The notes: generated from the letters alone by a model not told the origin. A stretch of 64,000 nt of DNA from Mesorhizobium kowhaii (GCF_003253745.1 NZ_MZXV01000051.1:248001-312000), one strand, 5' to 3'; counted from the first letter of the stretch, positions 36,185 through 46,564 are shown. Program-made: numbers and translations.

Positions 36185-36347
36185 CCATGTCAATTTCCGC
36201 TCCAAGGCCTCGCGCGCCTTCACGATTGCGAAAATCGGCCAAGTTTGGTCACCTAGCCATATTGTCAGCTAAACAGAAGGGCTTAAAATCGTCCATCGAA
36301 CACCTACATGTCGAACTCGCATGGGGATTCGAAAGAGGCAGGAATAC

Positions 36348-36716
36348 GTGACGATCGGTTTGACTGCCACGAGACACGTGGCGCGGATGCAAAACGGCGG
36401 CGGCGACGGCAATGAGGCCGGCCGCGGGACGGCTGTCATCACGCGCACCAAAACCAAGACCAAGAAGCCCAGCCTCTACAGGGTCCTCATCCTCAACGAC
36501 GACTACACGCCCATGGAGTTCGTGGTTCACGTGCTGGAGCGTTTTTTCCAGAAGGACCGCGAAGCCGCCACACGCATCATGCTTCATGTTCACAATCATG
36601 GAGTGGGCGAGTGCGGGGTCTATACATTCGAGGTGGCCGAGACCAAAGTGTCTCAGGTCATGGATTTCGCCCGACAGAATCAGCATCCGCTGCAATGCGT
36701 GATGGAGAAGAAGTGA
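36348..36716 (+). CDS. clpS: ATP-dependent Clp protease adaptor ClpS
   Basis: The product has 122 residues. GTG at 36348 has AGGA about 5 nt upstream; ATG at 36387 in frame lacks a site, and ATG at 36321 is less likely. After a variable N-terminus come [47 protein letters not shown] and the tail [11 protein letters not shown], all typical of ClpS, including the Asp pair and Met that bind N-degron residues. It delivers N-end rule substrates to ClpA, whose gene follows 6 nt later. Confidence 0.94.
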
Positions 36717-36722
36717 GGTAAC

Positions 36723-39191
36723 ATGCCGGCTTTCTCCCAAGGCCTGGAAAAGGCGCTTCACCAGGCGCTGACGCTCGCCAATGAGCGGCACCATGAATAT
36801 GCAACCCTTGAACATTTGCTGCTCGCGCTCATCGACGACACCGAGGCCGCCGCCGTCATGCGCGCCTGCAATGTCGATCTCGATGAGCTCAAGCACACAG
36901 TTCTCACCTATATCGACACCGAGCTCGACAACCTGGTCACCGGCTACGACGAGGACTCCAAGCCGACAGCTGGTTTCCAGCGCGTCATCCAGCGCGCGGT
37001 GATCCATGTGCAGTCGTCGGGCCGCGAGGAAGTGTCTGGCGCCAACGTGCTCGTCGCCATCTTCGCCGAGCGCGAGAGCCATGCCGCCTACTTCCTGCAG
37101 GAACAGCAGATGACCCGCTACGACGCGGTCAACTATATCTCGCACGGCATTGCCAAGCGTCCGGGCGCGTCGGAGACACGCTCGCCGCGCGGCGCTGATG
37201 ACGAGCAGGGCGGCCAGAACGGCGCCGAGCCGCAGGAGGAAGGCGGCAAGAAGAAGCAGCAGCAGGATGCGCTGACCGCTTATTGCGTCAACCTCAACAA
37301 CAAGGCCAAGGCCGGCAAGATCGACCCGCTGATCGGTCGCGAGTCCGAGATCAACCGCACCATCCAGGTGCTGTGCCGCCGCTCCAAGAACAACCCGCTC
37401 TATGTCGGTGATCCCGGCGTCGGCAAGACGGCGATCGCCGAAGGCCTCGCCAAGCGCATCGTCGAGGGCGACGTTCCCGAAGTCCTGCACAACGCCACCA
37501 TCTTCGCGCTCGACATGGGCACGCTGCTCGCCGGCACGCGCTATCGCGGCGATTTCGAGGAACGGCTGAAGCAGGTCGTCAAGGAACTCGAGGACTATCC
37601 CGGCGCGGTGCTGTTCATCGACGAGATCCACACGGTGATAGGGGCAGGGGCCACATCAGGCGGCGCCATGGACGCGTCCAACCTGTTGAAGCCGGCCTTG
37701 TCCTCGGGTGCGATCCGCTGCATCGGCTCGACCACCTACAAGGAATTCCGCCAGTTCTTCGAGAAGGACCGCGCCCTGGTGCGACGCTTCCAGAAGATCG
37801 ACGTCAACGAGCCGACCATCGAGGACGCCATCGAGATCATGAAGGGCCTCAAGCCCTATTATGAGGAGTTCCACAAGGTGAAGTTCACCAACGAGGCGAT
37901 CAAGGCCTCGGTGGAGCTGTCTGCACGCTACATCAACGACCGCAAGCTGCCGGACAAGGCGATCGACGTGATCGACGAGACCGGCGCCTCGCAGATGCTG
38001 GTGCCGGAAGCCAAGCGCAAGAAGACGATCGGCATCAAGGAGATCGAAGCGACGATCGCCACCATGGCCCGCATCCCGCCGAAGACCGTTTCGGCCGACG
38101 ATGAGAAGGTGCTGCAGGGCCTCGATATCGAGCTGAAGCGCGTCGTCTATGGCCAGGACACCGCGATCTCCGCGCTGACCTCGGCGATCAAGCTGGCGCG
38201 CGCCGGCCTGCGCGAACCGGAGAAGCCGATCGGCTCCTACCTGTTCTCGGGTCCGACCGGCGTCGGCAAGACCGAAGTGGCCAAGCAATTGGCCGCCTCG
38301 CTCGGCGTCGAGCTGATCCGCTTCGACATGTCGGAATATATGGAACGCCACACGGTCTCGCGGCTGATCGGTGCCCCTCCCGGCTATGTCGGCTTCGATC
38401 AGGGCGGTCTGTTGACCGACGGCGTCGACCAGCATCCGCACTGCGTGTTGTTGCTGGACGAAGTCGAGAAGGCGCATCCGGACCTGTTCAACATCCTGTT
38501 GCAGGTGATGGACCACGGCAAGCTGACCGACCACAACGGCAAGCAGATCGACTTCCGCAATGTGATCCTGATCATGACCACCAATGCGGGCGCGTCGGAT
38601 GCGCAGCGTGCGGCGATTGGCTTCGGTTCGACCAAGCGCGAAGGCGACGACGTCGAGGCGATCAACCGGTTGTTCACGCCGGAATTCCGCAACCGTCTCG
38701 ATGCGATCATCCCGTTCGGCTCGCTGCCGGTGCCGGTCATCCATCAGGTGGTGCAGAAGTTCGTCATGCAGCTCGAGGCCCAGCTTTCCGAGCGCGGCGT
38801 CACTTTCGACCTGTCGCCCGATGCGATCGCGTGGCTGGCCGACAAGGGTTATGACGAGCGCATGGGCGCGCGGCCGCTCGGCCGTGTCATCCAGGAGCAC
38901 ATCAAGAAGCCGTTGGCCGACGAGGTGCTGTTCGGCAAGCTCAAGAAGGGCGGCACGGTGCGTGTCACCGTCGAGAAGAAGGAAACCGGCGAGACCGGCC
39001 TGAAGCTCGAATCGCTCGCCGACGAGGCGCCGGTGAAGCCGAAGAAGGAAGAGCCGGAAGAAACGCCGAAGCCCACAAAGGCCGTGGCGAAAAAGCCCGC
39101 GGCCAAGAAGCTGGTGGCGCAGAAGCCCGAAGCCAAGGGCAAGGATGGCAGCAAGCGCAGCCTCGTGCCGCAATTGCCCAGAAAGAACTGA
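36723..39191 (+). CDS. clpA: ATP-dependent Clp protease ATP-binding subunit ClpA
   Basis: The product has 822 residues. A Clp N-domain (about 1-145) is followed by AAA module 1 with GDPGVGKTA (about 226) and [13 protein letters not shown], and module 2 with GPTGVGKTE (about 512), [13 protein letters not shown] and [24 protein letters not shown]. The last 50 residues form a Lys/Ala/Pro/Glu-rich tail ([14 protein letters not shown]) absent from E. coli ClpA (758 residues). ClpA unfolds proteins for ClpP with ClpS as adaptor. The coupled clpS-clpA arrangement is standard. Confidence 0.95.
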   Translation: MPAFSQGLEKALHQALTLANERHHEYATLEHLLLALIDDTEAAAVMRACNVDLDELKHTVLTYIDTELDNLVTGYDEDSKPTAGFQRVIQRAVIHVQSSGREEVSGANVLVAIFAERESHAAYFLQEQQMTRYDAVNYISHGIAKRPGASETRSPRGADDEQGGQNGAEPQEEGGKKKQQQDALTAYCVNLNNKAKAGKIDPLIGRESEINRTIQVLCRRSKNNPLYVGDPGVGKTAIAEGLAKRIVEGDVPEVLHNATIFALDMGTLLAGTRYRGDFEERLKQVVKELEDYPGAVLFIDEIHTVIGAGATSGGAMDASNLLKPALSSGAIRCIGSTTYKEFRQFFEKDRALVRRFQKIDVNEPTIEDAIEIMKGLKPYYEEFHKVKFTNEAIKASVELSARYINDRKLPDKAIDVIDETGASQMLVPEAKRKKTIGIKEIEATIATMARIPPKTVSADDEKVLQGLDIELKRVVYGQDTAISALTSAIKLARAGLREPEKPIGSYLFSGPTGVGKTEVAKQLAASLGVELIRFDMSEYMERHTVSRLIGAPPGYVGFDQGGLLTDGVDQHPHCVLLLDEVEKAHPDLFNILLQVMDHGKLTDHNGKQIDFRNVILIMTTNAGASDAQRAAIGFGSTKREGDDVEAINRLFTPEFRNRLDAIIPFGSLPVPVIHQVVQKFVMQLEAQLSERGVTFDLSPDAIAWLADKGYDERMGARPLGRVIQEHIKKPLADEVLFGKLKKGGTVRVTVEKKETGETGLKLESLADEAPVKPKKEEPEETPKPTKAVAKKPAAKKLVAQKPEAKGKDGSKRSLVPQLPRKN

Positions 39192-39208
39192 CCCTGATGA
39201 AAGTCGAA

Positions 39209-39234
39209 AAAGCCCCGGAAACGGGGCTTTTTTT
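39209..39234 (+). terminator. intrinsic terminator of clpS-clpA
   Basis: AAAGCCCCG (39209-39217) pairs with CGGGGCTTT (39222-39230) over a GAAA tetraloop, followed by further T. Confidence 0.9.
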
Positions 39235-39275
39235 ATTTGAAACGGTTTTGCAGGTCGGTAAAGGAACCTGCGGCG

Positions 39276-39707
39276 TCAACTCAGCAGCGCCGTCCGTATC
39301 TTTTCGGCGTTTTGCGCCAGCAATTCCGGCTTCTCCATCCCGCCCGTATGTGGTTTCAGGGGAATGCCGTCGAAGCGCGGGATGACATGCACATGCAAAT
39401 GATAGACGGTCTGCCCCGAGGCTGGCTCGTTGAACTGCATGATGGTGACGCCGTCGGCGCCAAAACCTTGTTTGACGGCCCGCGCCACTTTCTGGACGAC
39501 CGTGAAGAGCGTGCCGAACGTTGACGGATCGGCGTCGAGCAGGTTGCGCGACGGCGCCTTCGGCACCACCAGCGTATGGCCCGGCCCCTGCGGCATCACA
39601 TCCATGAAGGCGACGACCGCTTCGTCCTCGTAGACGCGGTGCGAGGGAATTTCACCGCGCAGGATCTTGGCGAAGATGTTGTCGGTGTCATAGGCGGCCT
39701 CAGCCAT
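39276..39707 (-). CDS. HIT family protein
   Basis: The product has 143 residues. The opening DNIFAKILRGEIPSHRVYEDEAVVAFMDVMPQGPGHTLVVPKA and the triad YHLHVHVIPR (about 102-111) are those of HIT-type nucleotide-binding hydrolases (HinT-like). Members hydrolyse AMP- or acyl-adenylate linkages. It is alone in its orientation, converging with clpA. Confidence 0.92.
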   Translation of the reverse strand: MAEAAYDTDNIFAKILRGEIPSHRVYEDEAVVAFMDVMPQGPGHTLVVPKAPSRNLLDADPSTFGTLFTVVQKVARAVKQGFGADGVTIMQFNEPASGQTVYHLHVHVIPRFDGIPLKPHTGGMEKPELLAQNAEKIRTALLS

Positions 39708-39799
39708 GGCAAACGCTCCGGATTGTGCCTTTTCGTGTAGCGAAGCCGTCGAAAGTCGGCAAGACGATCGTCGCCGCTGCCATCGGGGCAGCCCGGTCG

Positions 39800-41014
39800 C
39801 TATTCCTCCAGATCCTTGCGGAATGGGGTGTGCTCTTCCAGATATTCGCTCATCCGCTCCACCTCGTGCCGTTCGCGCCTAAGATAGTCGGCAACGGCGT
39901 TGCGCAAGCCGGGGTGCGCAATGTAGTGCGCCGAATGCATGGTCACCGGCCGGTAGCCGCGCGCCAGCTTGTGCTCACCTTGCGCACCTGCCTCGACAAC
40001 CTTCAGCTTGCGTTCGATGGCGAAGTCGATCGCCTGATGATAGCAGACCTCGAAATGCAGGAAGGGATGGTCCTCGATGCAGCCCCAGTTGCGGCCGTAG
40101 AGTGCGTCGGAGCCGATGAAATTGATGGCGCCGGCAATGTAGTGCCCGTTGCGCCGGGCCATCACCAGCAGGATGTCGTCGGCCATGCGTTCGCCGATCA
40201 GCGAGAAGAACTGGCGGCTGAGATAGGGCCGGCCCCATTTGCGGCTGCCGGTGTCCATGTAGAAGGCGAAGAAGTCGTCCCAGGCCTTTTCGGTGAGGTC
40301 CTTGCCGGTCAGCCAGTCGATCGAAATGCCGTTGGCCAGCGCCTCGCGCCTTTCCTTCTTCATCGCCTTGCGCTTGCGCGAGGCAAGGGTGGCGAGGAAG
40401 TCGTCATAGGTTGAAAAGCCTTCGTTGAAGAAATGGAACTGCTGGTCGGTGCGATGCAGGAACCCTGCCGCTTCCAGCACCTCCACGTCGCTCTCCTGCG
40501 CGAAGGTGACATGCGCGGAAGAGACACTGAGTTTTTGCGTGACCGCCTTAAGGCCCGCCGCCAGCCCGGCCTTGACCGTGCCGATATCCTCGCCCTTGGT
40601 TACCAGCAGGCGAGGGCCGGTGACCGGTGTGAACGGTACCGCGCATTGCAGTTTTGGATAGTAGTGGCCGCCGGCGCGTTCGAAGGCATCCGACCAGCCA
40701 TGATCGAACACATATTCGCCCTGGCTGTGCGACTTGAGATAGCATGGGACCGCGCCGAGCAGCTTGCCTTGCGCGGTCTCCAGTCGCAAATGATGACCTT
40801 GCCAGCCGGTGCGCCGCACGGCGCAGCCGGACTCTTCGAGCGCGCTCAGAAAAGCGTATGAAACGAGCGGGTTGTAGCCGTTTTCTGTGTCACCGCGCGT
40901 GGTCCCACCGAGGCTGTTCCACTCATCCGGGGTGAAAGCGCCGATGCCAGCGGCGACGCGGATCAAATAGTCCGCATTCGCTGTCTGGTCATCGCCGTCG
41001 TCGCCTTGATCCAT
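39800..41014 (-). CDS. FemAB-like GNAT family protein (peptidogalycan-biosynthesis type)
   Basis: The product has 404 residues. Motifs include DEWNSLGG near the start, YNPLVSYAFLSALEESGC (about 47), GHYYPKLQCAVPFTPVTGPRLL, HVTFAQE (about 168), and a C-terminal acetyltransferase-like half with RNGHYIAGAINFIGSDALYGRNWGCIEDHPFLHFEVCYHQAIDFAIE. This matches a widespread alphaproteobacterial family often named peptidogalycan biosynthesis protein/DUF482 by similarity. The real acyl acceptor is unknown. Confidence 0.83.
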   Translation of the reverse strand: MDQGDDGDDQTANADYLIRVAAGIGAFTPDEWNSLGGTTRGDTENGYNPLVSYAFLSALEESGCAVRRTGWQGHHLRLETAQGKLLGAVPCYLKSHSQGEYVFDHGWSDAFERAGGHYYPKLQCAVPFTPVTGPRLLVTKGEDIGTVKAGLAAGLKAVTQKLSVSSAHVTFAQESDVEVLEAAGFLHRTDQQFHFFNEGFSTYDDFLATLASRKRKAMKKERREALANGISIDWLTGKDLTEKAWDDFFAFYMDTGSRKWGRPYLSRQFFSLIGERMADDILLVMARRNGHYIAGAINFIGSDALYGRNWGCIEDHPFLHFEVCYHQAIDFAIERKLKVVEAGAQGEHKLARGYRPVTMHSAHYIAHPGLRNAVADYLRRERHEVERMSEYLEEHTPFRKDLEE

Positions 41015-41069
41015 GCGGCTTATTTAAGCTCCGTCCGGCTGGGTACAAGTCACGTTTCAGACACCGACT

Positions 41070-41798
41070 TCAGGCGACTTTGACCAGGTCGGGTTCGAAC
41101 CCTTCGAATGTCATCTGGTCGGCATATTTGATGGTCAGGTCGACCGCCGGCTGGTCATGCACGGTCCAGGTGATGACCGGCATTTTCAGTTTTTCACGCA
41201 CGAAGCTGACGAACCGGTTCGGCAGGTCGCCGGCGGCATAGGAGGTGAACGTGATCTCGTGCGCCAGCATGGCGAAATGCGCCTCGATCAGCTTGACGTC
41301 CTTGCCGTAGGCGGTCAGTCCGGCCGGAATGCCCGGTGCGTGTTTCGGAAAATCGCGGATCAGCCAGTGGTCGAACGACATGATCGCCGCCTTGCCCTTG
41401 TAACGCTTGAGCATCTTGCCGACGATCGCCACGAGACCCTCGTCACGGCCCGGGATGCCTTTCAGCTCAATGACCATCGGCACGCGGCCATCGACCAGGT
41501 CGAGCGCTTCCTGCAGCGTCGGCACGTGATCCGATGTGCCGCCGACCTTGAGTGCCGTGAGCTCGGCCGCGGTGCGTTGCCAGACGAAGCCGTCCTGTCC
41601 GGTCAGCCTTTGCAGGTCGCCATCATGGATGATGACGGGAACACCGTCCGACGACAGGTGCACGTCGCATTCGATGGCGTAGCCGCGCTCGGCCGCGGCT
41701 GCGAAGGCGGAAAGCGTATTTTCCCAACGCGTCTTGTTCATGTCGTGAAAGCCGCGATGGGCCACGGGCCGGGCGGTCAGCCAGGATAGGTCAGTCAT
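41070..41798 (-). CDS. glycerophosphodiester phosphodiesterase family protein
   Basis: The product has 242 residues. ATG at 41798 has AGGGGA 5 nt upstream; GTG at 41816 in frame is possible but weaker. The TIM-barrel signature is clear: RPVAHRGFHD at the start, ENTLSAFAAAAERGYAIECDVHLSSDGVPVIIHD (about 28-60) and VPMVIELKG (about 105). It hydrolyses glycerophosphodiesters to glycerol-3-phosphate. No signal peptide is present, so it is cytosolic. It follows the RidA-like gene by 14 nt. Confidence 0.9.
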   Translation of the reverse strand: MTDLSWLTARPVAHRGFHDMNKTRWENTLSAFAAAAERGYAIECDVHLSSDGVPVIIHDGDLQRLTGQDGFVWQRTAAELTALKVGGTSDHVPTLQEALDLVDGRVPMVIELKGIPGRDEGLVAIVGKMLKRYKGKAAIMSFDHWLIRDFPKHAPGIPAGLTAYGKDVKLIEAHFAMLAHEITFTSYAAGDLPNRFVSFVREKLKMPVITWTVHDQPAVDLTIKYADQMTFEGFEPDLVKVA

Positions 41799-41812
41799 GG
41801 TTGTCCCCTGGC

Positions 41813-42277
41813 TCACTCGACTTCGAAGATCGCTTCGATTTCCACTGCGGCATTAAGCGGCAGCGAGGCGGTGCCGACGGCGGAGCGGGCATGCTTGCCG
41901 CGCTCGCCAAGTGCTGCAACCAGGAAATCGGAGGCGCCGTTGGCAACCAGATGCTGTTCGACAAAATCGGCTGTCGAGGCGACGAAGACGGTGATCTTCA
42001 CCAGGCGGCGGATTTTCTCGAGGTCGCCGAGTGCGGCCTTGGCCTGCGCCAGGATGTTGATCGCGCAGTATTTTGCCGCGTCCTTGCCGGCCGCGGTGTC
42101 GACGTCACGGCCGAGCAGGCCGCTCGCCTGCAGCTTGCCGTCCTTGAGCGGCAACTGCCCGGCGGTGAGCAGCAGATTGCCGGTCCTGCAATAGGGCACG
42201 TAGTTGGCGGCGGGCGCGGCGGCGACAGGAAGCGTCACGCCCAGATCGCTTAGCCGCTTTTCGATTGTTTCACTCAT
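41813..42277 (-). CDS. RidA/YjgF family protein
   Basis: The product has 154 residues with the family layout: NYVPYCRTGNLLLTAGQLPLKDGKL (about 26-50), NILAQAKAALGDLEKIRRLVKITVFVAS, and the C-terminal SAVGTASLPLNAAVEIEAIFEVE. RidA proteins hydrolyse reactive enamine/imine intermediates. In place of the usual R in 'xRsaVgv' it has HARSAVGT, with Arg retained, so deaminase activity is plausible. It forms a two-gene leftward unit with the phosphodiesterase. Confidence 0.9.
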   Translation of the reverse strand: MSETIEKRLSDLGVTLPVAAAPAANYVPYCRTGNLLLTAGQLPLKDGKLQASGLLGRDVDTAAGKDAAKYCAINILAQAKAALGDLEKIRRLVKITVFVASTADFVEQHLVANGASDFLVAALGERGKHARSAVGTASLPLNAAVEIEAIFEVE

Positions 42278-42416
42278 GGTATTTCCCTATTGCTTGGTGA
42301 CGCCGCGCTGGCCGGGGCCGAAATTGCTATTTTTGCCTCGCTTCCGCCACGACTTTTTTTAAGCTGGACCATCTTTCCCTGCGGCCTGCCATCAGCCGCG
42401 ACGATCGGAGTACCTC

Positions 42417-43244
42417 ATGCGCGCCAAGCGCCTTGCGTTCCATGCCGTCCTGTTGTCGGCGGCCTTCTCGATAGGTCCTGCTTTCGCCGTGCCGGCGCTG
42501 CAAGCCCACCGCGCCGTTTACGACCTCACCCTCAACAAGGCATCCGATCAATCCGGCATCACAGGCATATCCGGCCGCATGGTCTATGAGTTCAACGGCT
42601 CGGCCTGTGAAGGCTATACGGTGAAGTTTCGTTTCGTCACCCAGATCGTCACCAACGACAACACGAAGTTGACCGACCAGCAGACGACCACTTTCGAGGA
42701 CGCCGAAGGTAAGACCTTTTCGTTCGTGACGAAGTCCTTCGTCGACCAGAACCTCGACAAGGAGGTCAAGGGTATCGCCACGAAAGGGACCAAGGGGTTG
42801 AAGGTCGATATCGACAAGCCTGAAAAGAACAGCCTTGAGCTGGCTATGACCCAATTCCCGACCCAGCATCTGGTCGAACTGATCGGCAAGGCCGAAAAGG
42901 GCGAGAACTTCTACGAAACCAATCTCTTCGACGGTTCCGAAGACGCCAACAAGGTGATGACCACCACCGTCGTCGTCGGCAAGAAAACCGATGCCGACAA
43001 GGCCGACCCGGAGGCTCCGGCACTGGCGAAGCTCGCCACCGACAAATACTGGCCGGTCGACATCGCCTATTTCGACGACACCGACAAGACAGGTGAAGAG
43101 GTGCCGGAATACCGGATCAGCTTCAAGCTGCACGAGAACGGCATCACCCGCGACCTCGTCATGGACTATGGCGACTTCTCGATGACCGGCAAGCTGGTCA
43201 ATCTTTCGCTGTTCGACCAGTCGAAAACCTGCCCGACCAAATAG
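42417..43244 (+). CDS. eipB: cell envelope integrity protein EipB (DUF1849)
   Basis: The product has 275 residues. The N-terminal signal MRAKRLAFHAVLLSAAFSIGPAFA is cleaved near residue 24, giving a periplasmic protein. HRAVYDLTLN, SGRMVYEFNGSACEGYTV and the C-terminal LFDQSKTCPTK are the family's conserved parts. Cys64 and Cys272 match the disulfide described in Brucella EipB, which supports envelope integrity. It is monocistronic, flanked by a 10-bp-stem hairpin downstream. Confidence 0.87.
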   Translation: MRAKRLAFHAVLLSAAFSIGPAFAVPALQAHRAVYDLTLNKASDQSGITGISGRMVYEFNGSACEGYTVKFRFVTQIVTNDNTKLTDQQTTTFEDAEGKTFSFVTKSFVDQNLDKEVKGIATKGTKGLKVDIDKPEKNSLELAMTQFPTQHLVELIGKAEKGENFYETNLFDGSEDANKVMTTTVVVGKKTDADKADPEAPALAKLATDKYWPVDIAYFDDTDKTGEEVPEYRISFKLHENGITRDLVMDYGDFSMTGKLVNLSLFDQSKTCPTK

Positions 43245-43264
43245 TGCCTTAGCTGGCCAGTTGA

Positions 43265-43294
43265 TTCACCACGATACGGCGTTGTCGTGGTGAA
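43265..43294 (+). other. strong hairpin between eipB and the acyltransferase-like gene
   Basis: TTCACCACGA (43265-43274) and TCGTGGTGAA (43285-43294) form a perfect 10-bp stem with a 10-nt loop. No T-run follows, so it is not a classical terminator. It covers two upstream GTG codons (43287, 43290) of the next gene, which argues for the later TTG start. Confidence 0.5.
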
Positions 43295-43361
43295 CGACTT
43301 GAACGTGCCGCAATCGTCTCTCAACTTCCTCCCCGGCGTCGAGACGCAAGGGGGGAGCAGC

Positions 43362-44654
43362 TTGAGCAGGATCGATGTCTTCGTGGCGCCGAAGCCCAAC
43401 CCGGCACTGATCAGGGCCATGACATCAGTCAACCGGATCGTCATGCTGCGGGGGATACCGGGCTTCCGCGATATCTTGCCGTTCAACCGCCTGGCCGGGC
43501 TGCGCGGCGTCGCCAATGTCCGCCATATCGACTTTCCCCACGCCGACCTCGAGCGGCTGAGGGCCAGTTGCGGGGCGGGGAAGGCGACCTTCATCACGCC
43601 CAACCATCCCGAGTTCTTCACCGACTGGATGATCGACAAGGAGATCGTGTCGCAGGTCAGCCCGCTTGCGGCCTCCTGGGCAACAAATGGCGTCGTCAAC
43701 GGCCTTGGCCGGCTGATGCAGAAATTCTGGCTGGCCAACAATCTGATCGCCCAGATTCCCGGCAACAGCGCGGCAGCCAAGGAACACTCCGTCGCCTGGG
43801 CATTGAAAGGCCATGGCGTGCTGCTGCATCCCGAAGGCGGCGTCGGCTGGCATGCCGACATCGTGGCGCCGTTGCTGCCAGGTGCCGTCGAGATGGGGTT
43901 GGAAGCGTTGAACCGTGGCCGCGCGGCAGATCCCGATTTCCAGGTCTGGATCGCTCCCGTCGTCTGGAAACTGGCCTTCACCAGGAATGTCGAAACGGCG
44001 CTGGCGAAGGAATGCACCTATGTCGAGAAAAGCCTGAAAATAGAACACCACGCGACCGACACGCTGCCGCAGCGCATCCACCATATCTATTCGACGCTGC
44101 TGGCCCGCGACGAAGCCGCGTGGGGCCTGTCATCCAATGAAGGGGCGACCTATGCCGAGCGTCAGAAGGCGTTGGTCGCCAAGCTCGGCCGCCGGCTTGG
44201 CGAAAGCATCGCGGTCGATACGGTCGTCACCGACGATCTTCTGCGGCGGGCACGTCGCTGGCAGCGCGAAAACACCGGCGATGCGGAAAGGCAAAAGAAG
44301 GTCCGCGCGCTCGCCGATACAATTCAGAGGCTGCAACGCGTCGGGCCCTGGGCCTCGGCCAATCCGCGCATCACGCCGGAGGAGATCGCCGAGCACCTGA
44401 AGCGGATTCGCAACGACTATTGCAAAGGCGGGTTGCGTGACACGATGAACCGCTTCATTCCGCAGCCGGCCGGGCCGCGTCGCGCCCACATCCGGGTGCC
44501 GGATCCACTCGGCCTGCACGAATATGCCGGCTCGGTCGACGATGCGGTTGCCGAGTTGCACCGTCGCATGCAGGACACAGTCGCCAGCACGGTGGCTGAG
44601 CTTGCAGCCACTGGCAGCTTCATTTTCTACCCGAATCCATTCTATCGTCACTGA
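43362..44654 (+). CDS. PlsC-like acyltransferase family protein
   Basis: The product has 430 residues from TTG at 43362, chosen for its GGGGGAG ribosome site about 5 nt upstream; GTG at 43287 would add 25 residues but lies in a hairpin. FITPNHPEFFTDW (about 79-91) resembles acyltransferase block I, with an additional residue between His and Asp. HGVLLHPEGGVGWHADI (about 155-172) matches block III. The C-terminal half is helical and polar, of no known domain. A lipid acyltransferase role is inferred from these two motifs. Confidence 0.65.
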   Translation: MSRIDVFVAPKPNPALIRAMTSVNRIVMLRGIPGFRDILPFNRLAGLRGVANVRHIDFPHADLERLRASCGAGKATFITPNHPEFFTDWMIDKEIVSQVSPLAASWATNGVVNGLGRLMQKFWLANNLIAQIPGNSAAAKEHSVAWALKGHGVLLHPEGGVGWHADIVAPLLPGAVEMGLEALNRGRAADPDFQVWIAPVVWKLAFTRNVETALAKECTYVEKSLKIEHHATDTLPQRIHHIYSTLLARDEAAWGLSSNEGATYAERQKALVAKLGRRLGESIAVDTVVTDDLLRRARRWQRENTGDAERQKKVRALADTIQRLQRVGPWASANPRITPEEIAEHLKRIRNDYCKGGLRDTMNRFIPQPAGPRRAHIRVPDPLGLHEYAGSVDDAVAELHRRMQDTVASTVAELAATGSFIFYPNPFYRH

Positions 44655-44713
44655 TATCCAGACGGGCCGTGTGGCCGACTGTCGTGAAGGATGGAAGGCA
44701 GACGGCAAGCTTC

Positions 44714-44992
44714 ATGGCGGTCTATGTCGACGCGGCGATCTGGAACTGGGCCGGCCATCGCTGGTGCCATCTGATGGCCGACGACACTGATGAGTTGCAT
44801 CGCTTTGCAGCACTGCTCGGCGTCAAGCGCTCGTCCTACCAGGGACCGCCCAAGACATCGGCGCCGCATTATGACATAACCGGCTTCGAGCGCGACCGTG
44901 CGGTGCGGCTCGGCGCCATCGAATGCAGCCGCGAGGAGATCGTCGCGATCTTCCGGCGGGTGCGGGTGCCCAATGGAAAGGCTCGGCCATGA
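44714..44992 (+). CDS. DUF4031 domain protein
   Basis: The product has 92 residues. ATG at 44714 gives the typical MAVYVDAAIWNWAGHRWCHLMADD beginning; an open frame to 44669 is not needed. Further conserved elements are DELHRFAALLGVKRSSYQ and PHYDITGFERDRAVRLGA. DUF4031 proteins are small and uncharacterised. The stop overlaps the LysE start (ATGA), so they are co-translated. Confidence 0.85.
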   Translation: MAVYVDAAIWNWAGHRWCHLMADDTDELHRFAALLGVKRSSYQGPPKTSAPHYDITGFERDRAVRLGAIECSREEIVAIFRRVRVPNGKARP

Positions 44993-45600
44993 CACCAACG
45001 GCATTTCTGGCCTATTGCGCCGCGATCACGCTTGCAGCCGCAACGCCAGGACCAGCGATGTTCGCGGTCATCACCAACGGTGTTTCGCGCGGGTTCCTTC
45101 GTGCGTTCATGGCCGGAGTTGGCGTCGCCGCCGGCGATGCCGTGCTGGTCACCCTGGCATTGCTCGGACTGGTGGCGTTGGCGCAGACTTTCGAATGGGT
45201 TTTTCTCCTGCTGAAATATGCAGGCGCCGCCTATCTGGTCTTTCTCGGCATCAGGATGTGGCGAGCTGCCGCCACGCAGCCGGATGAACCACAGGCGTCG
45301 CAGGCGAGATTATCGCGATCGTTCTTCCTCGGCGCATCCATCGCGCTGGGCAACCCGAAGGCGATCCTGTTCCATGCCTCGATCATGCCGCTGATCCTGA
45401 ACCTCAACACCATGACCCTTGCCGACGGCCTGCTGGTGGTCGCCGTCGTGATCAGTGTCAACATCCTCACCATGGGTATTTATGCTGCACTTGCCGGGCG
45501 GGCTTCGGGCTGGTTCAGGACGCCAAGACGCATGCGCCTGATGAACAGATTTGCCGGCAGCGCAATGATCGGCACCGGAGCACTGATTGCCGCACGCTGA
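44989..45600 (+). CDS. LysE family amino acid exporter
   Basis: The product has 203 residues with ATG at 44989 overlapping the previous stop. Six hydrophobic segments are visible, the first containing [26 protein letters not shown], where the TPGP motif is the LysE/RhtB signature. [23 protein letters not shown] (about 128-150) is the second conserved part. It would export an amino acid or derivative; the substrate is unknown. Confidence 0.9.
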   Translation: MTPTAFLAYCAAITLAAATPGPAMFAVITNGVSRGFLRAFMAGVGVAAGDAVLVTLALLGLVALAQTFEWVFLLLKYAGAAYLVFLGIRMWRAAATQPDEPQASQARLSRSFFLGASIALGNPKAILFHASIMPLILNLNTMTLADGLLVVAVVISVNILTMGIYAALAGRASGWFRTPRRMRLMNRFAGSAMIGTGALIAAR

Positions 45601-45620
45601 GTGGTGAAGCGCCACACGGC

Positions 45621-45649
45621 TTGCGTTTGTTCCGCATCCCCTCTATATG
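45621..45649 (+). promoter_or_regulatory. rpsB promoter
   Basis: TTGCGT (45621-45626) and TATATG (45644-45649) are 17 bp apart, upstream of a leader of about 120 nt before the rpsB ATG at 45777. This is a sigma-70-like promoter by sequence; the start point is not shown. Confidence 0.5.
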
Positions 45650-45776
45650 CCCGCTCATTCCACACACGGACTTTGGTGTCTGCCCGGGAGAAATCCGGCT
45701 GAAACCTCCGGTGGCGTTCGAGGACAAAGTCCAAAAATGCCTGTGTCCGTGGAGGCTAACCGGAAAGGAACTAAGA

Positions 45777-46559
45777 ATGGCACTGCCTGATTTCAGCATG
45801 CGCCAGCTTTTGGAAGCTGGCATTCACTTCGGCCACCAGACCCACCGCTGGAACCCGAAAATGGCGCCTTACATCTATGGCGCCCGCAACAACATCCACA
45901 TCATCGACCTCTCGCAGACGGTGCCTTTGCTGCACCAGGCGCTGAAGCAGGTTTCCGACACTGTCGCCAAGGGCGGCCGCGTGCTGTTTGTCGGCACCAA
46001 GCGCCAGGCGTCCGACATCGTCGCTGATGCGGCACAGCGTTCGGCCCAGTACTATGTCAATTCGCGTTGGCTCGGCGGCATGCTGACCAACTGGAAGACG
46101 ATCTCGAACTCGATCCAGCGCCTGCGCAAGCTCGACGAGATGCTGGCCGGCGAGGCCCAGGGCCTGACCAAGAAAGAGCGCCTCAACCTCGACCGCGAGC
46201 GCGAGAAGCTCGACAAGGCGCTGGGCGGCATCAAGGACATGGGCTCGACGCCCGACCTGATGTTCGTCATCGACACCAACAAGGAAGCGATCGCCATCCT
46301 CGAGGCCAAGCGCCTCGGCATCCCGGTCGTCGCCATCATCGATTCGAACTGCGACCCGGACAAGATCGACTTCCCGATCCCCGGCAATGACGACGCCGCC
46401 CGCGCCATCCAGCTCTATTGCGACCTGATCGCCAAGGCTGCGATCGACGGCATCGCCCGCCAGCAGGGCGCGCTCGGCGTCGACATCGGCGCTTCGGTTG
46501 AAGCTCCGGTCGAACCGGCGCTCGATCCGGCCCCGGCGTCGGAAGCCCCCGAAGCTTGA
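45777..46559 (+). CDS. rpsB: 30S ribosomal protein S2
   Basis: The product has 260 residues. ATG at 45777 is preceded by [62 protein letters not shown] and [23 protein letters not shown] are diagnostic for S2. The acidic Pro/Ala-rich C-terminus ([18 protein letters not shown]) is typical of alphaproteobacteria. It heads the rpsB-tsf group. Confidence 0.97.
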   Translation: MALPDFSMRQLLEAGIHFGHQTHRWNPKMAPYIYGARNNIHIIDLSQTVPLLHQALKQVSDTVAKGGRVLFVGTKRQASDIVADAAQRSAQYYVNSRWLGGMLTNWKTISNSIQRLRKLDEMLAGEAQGLTKKERLNLDREREKLDKALGGIKDMGSTPDLMFVIDTNKEAIAILEAKRLGIPVVAIIDSNCDPDKIDFPIPGNDDAARAIQLYCDLIAKAAIDGIARQQGALGVDIGASVEAPVEPALDPAPASEAPEA

Positions 46560-46564
46560 TAATC

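Noticed and set aside
36249-39173. Long antisense frames opposite clpS and clpA (460 and 505 codons)
   Set aside because: They mirror the codon pattern of highly GC-rich clpA in the opposite frame, have no family motifs or ribosome sites, and clpA on the plus strand is certain.
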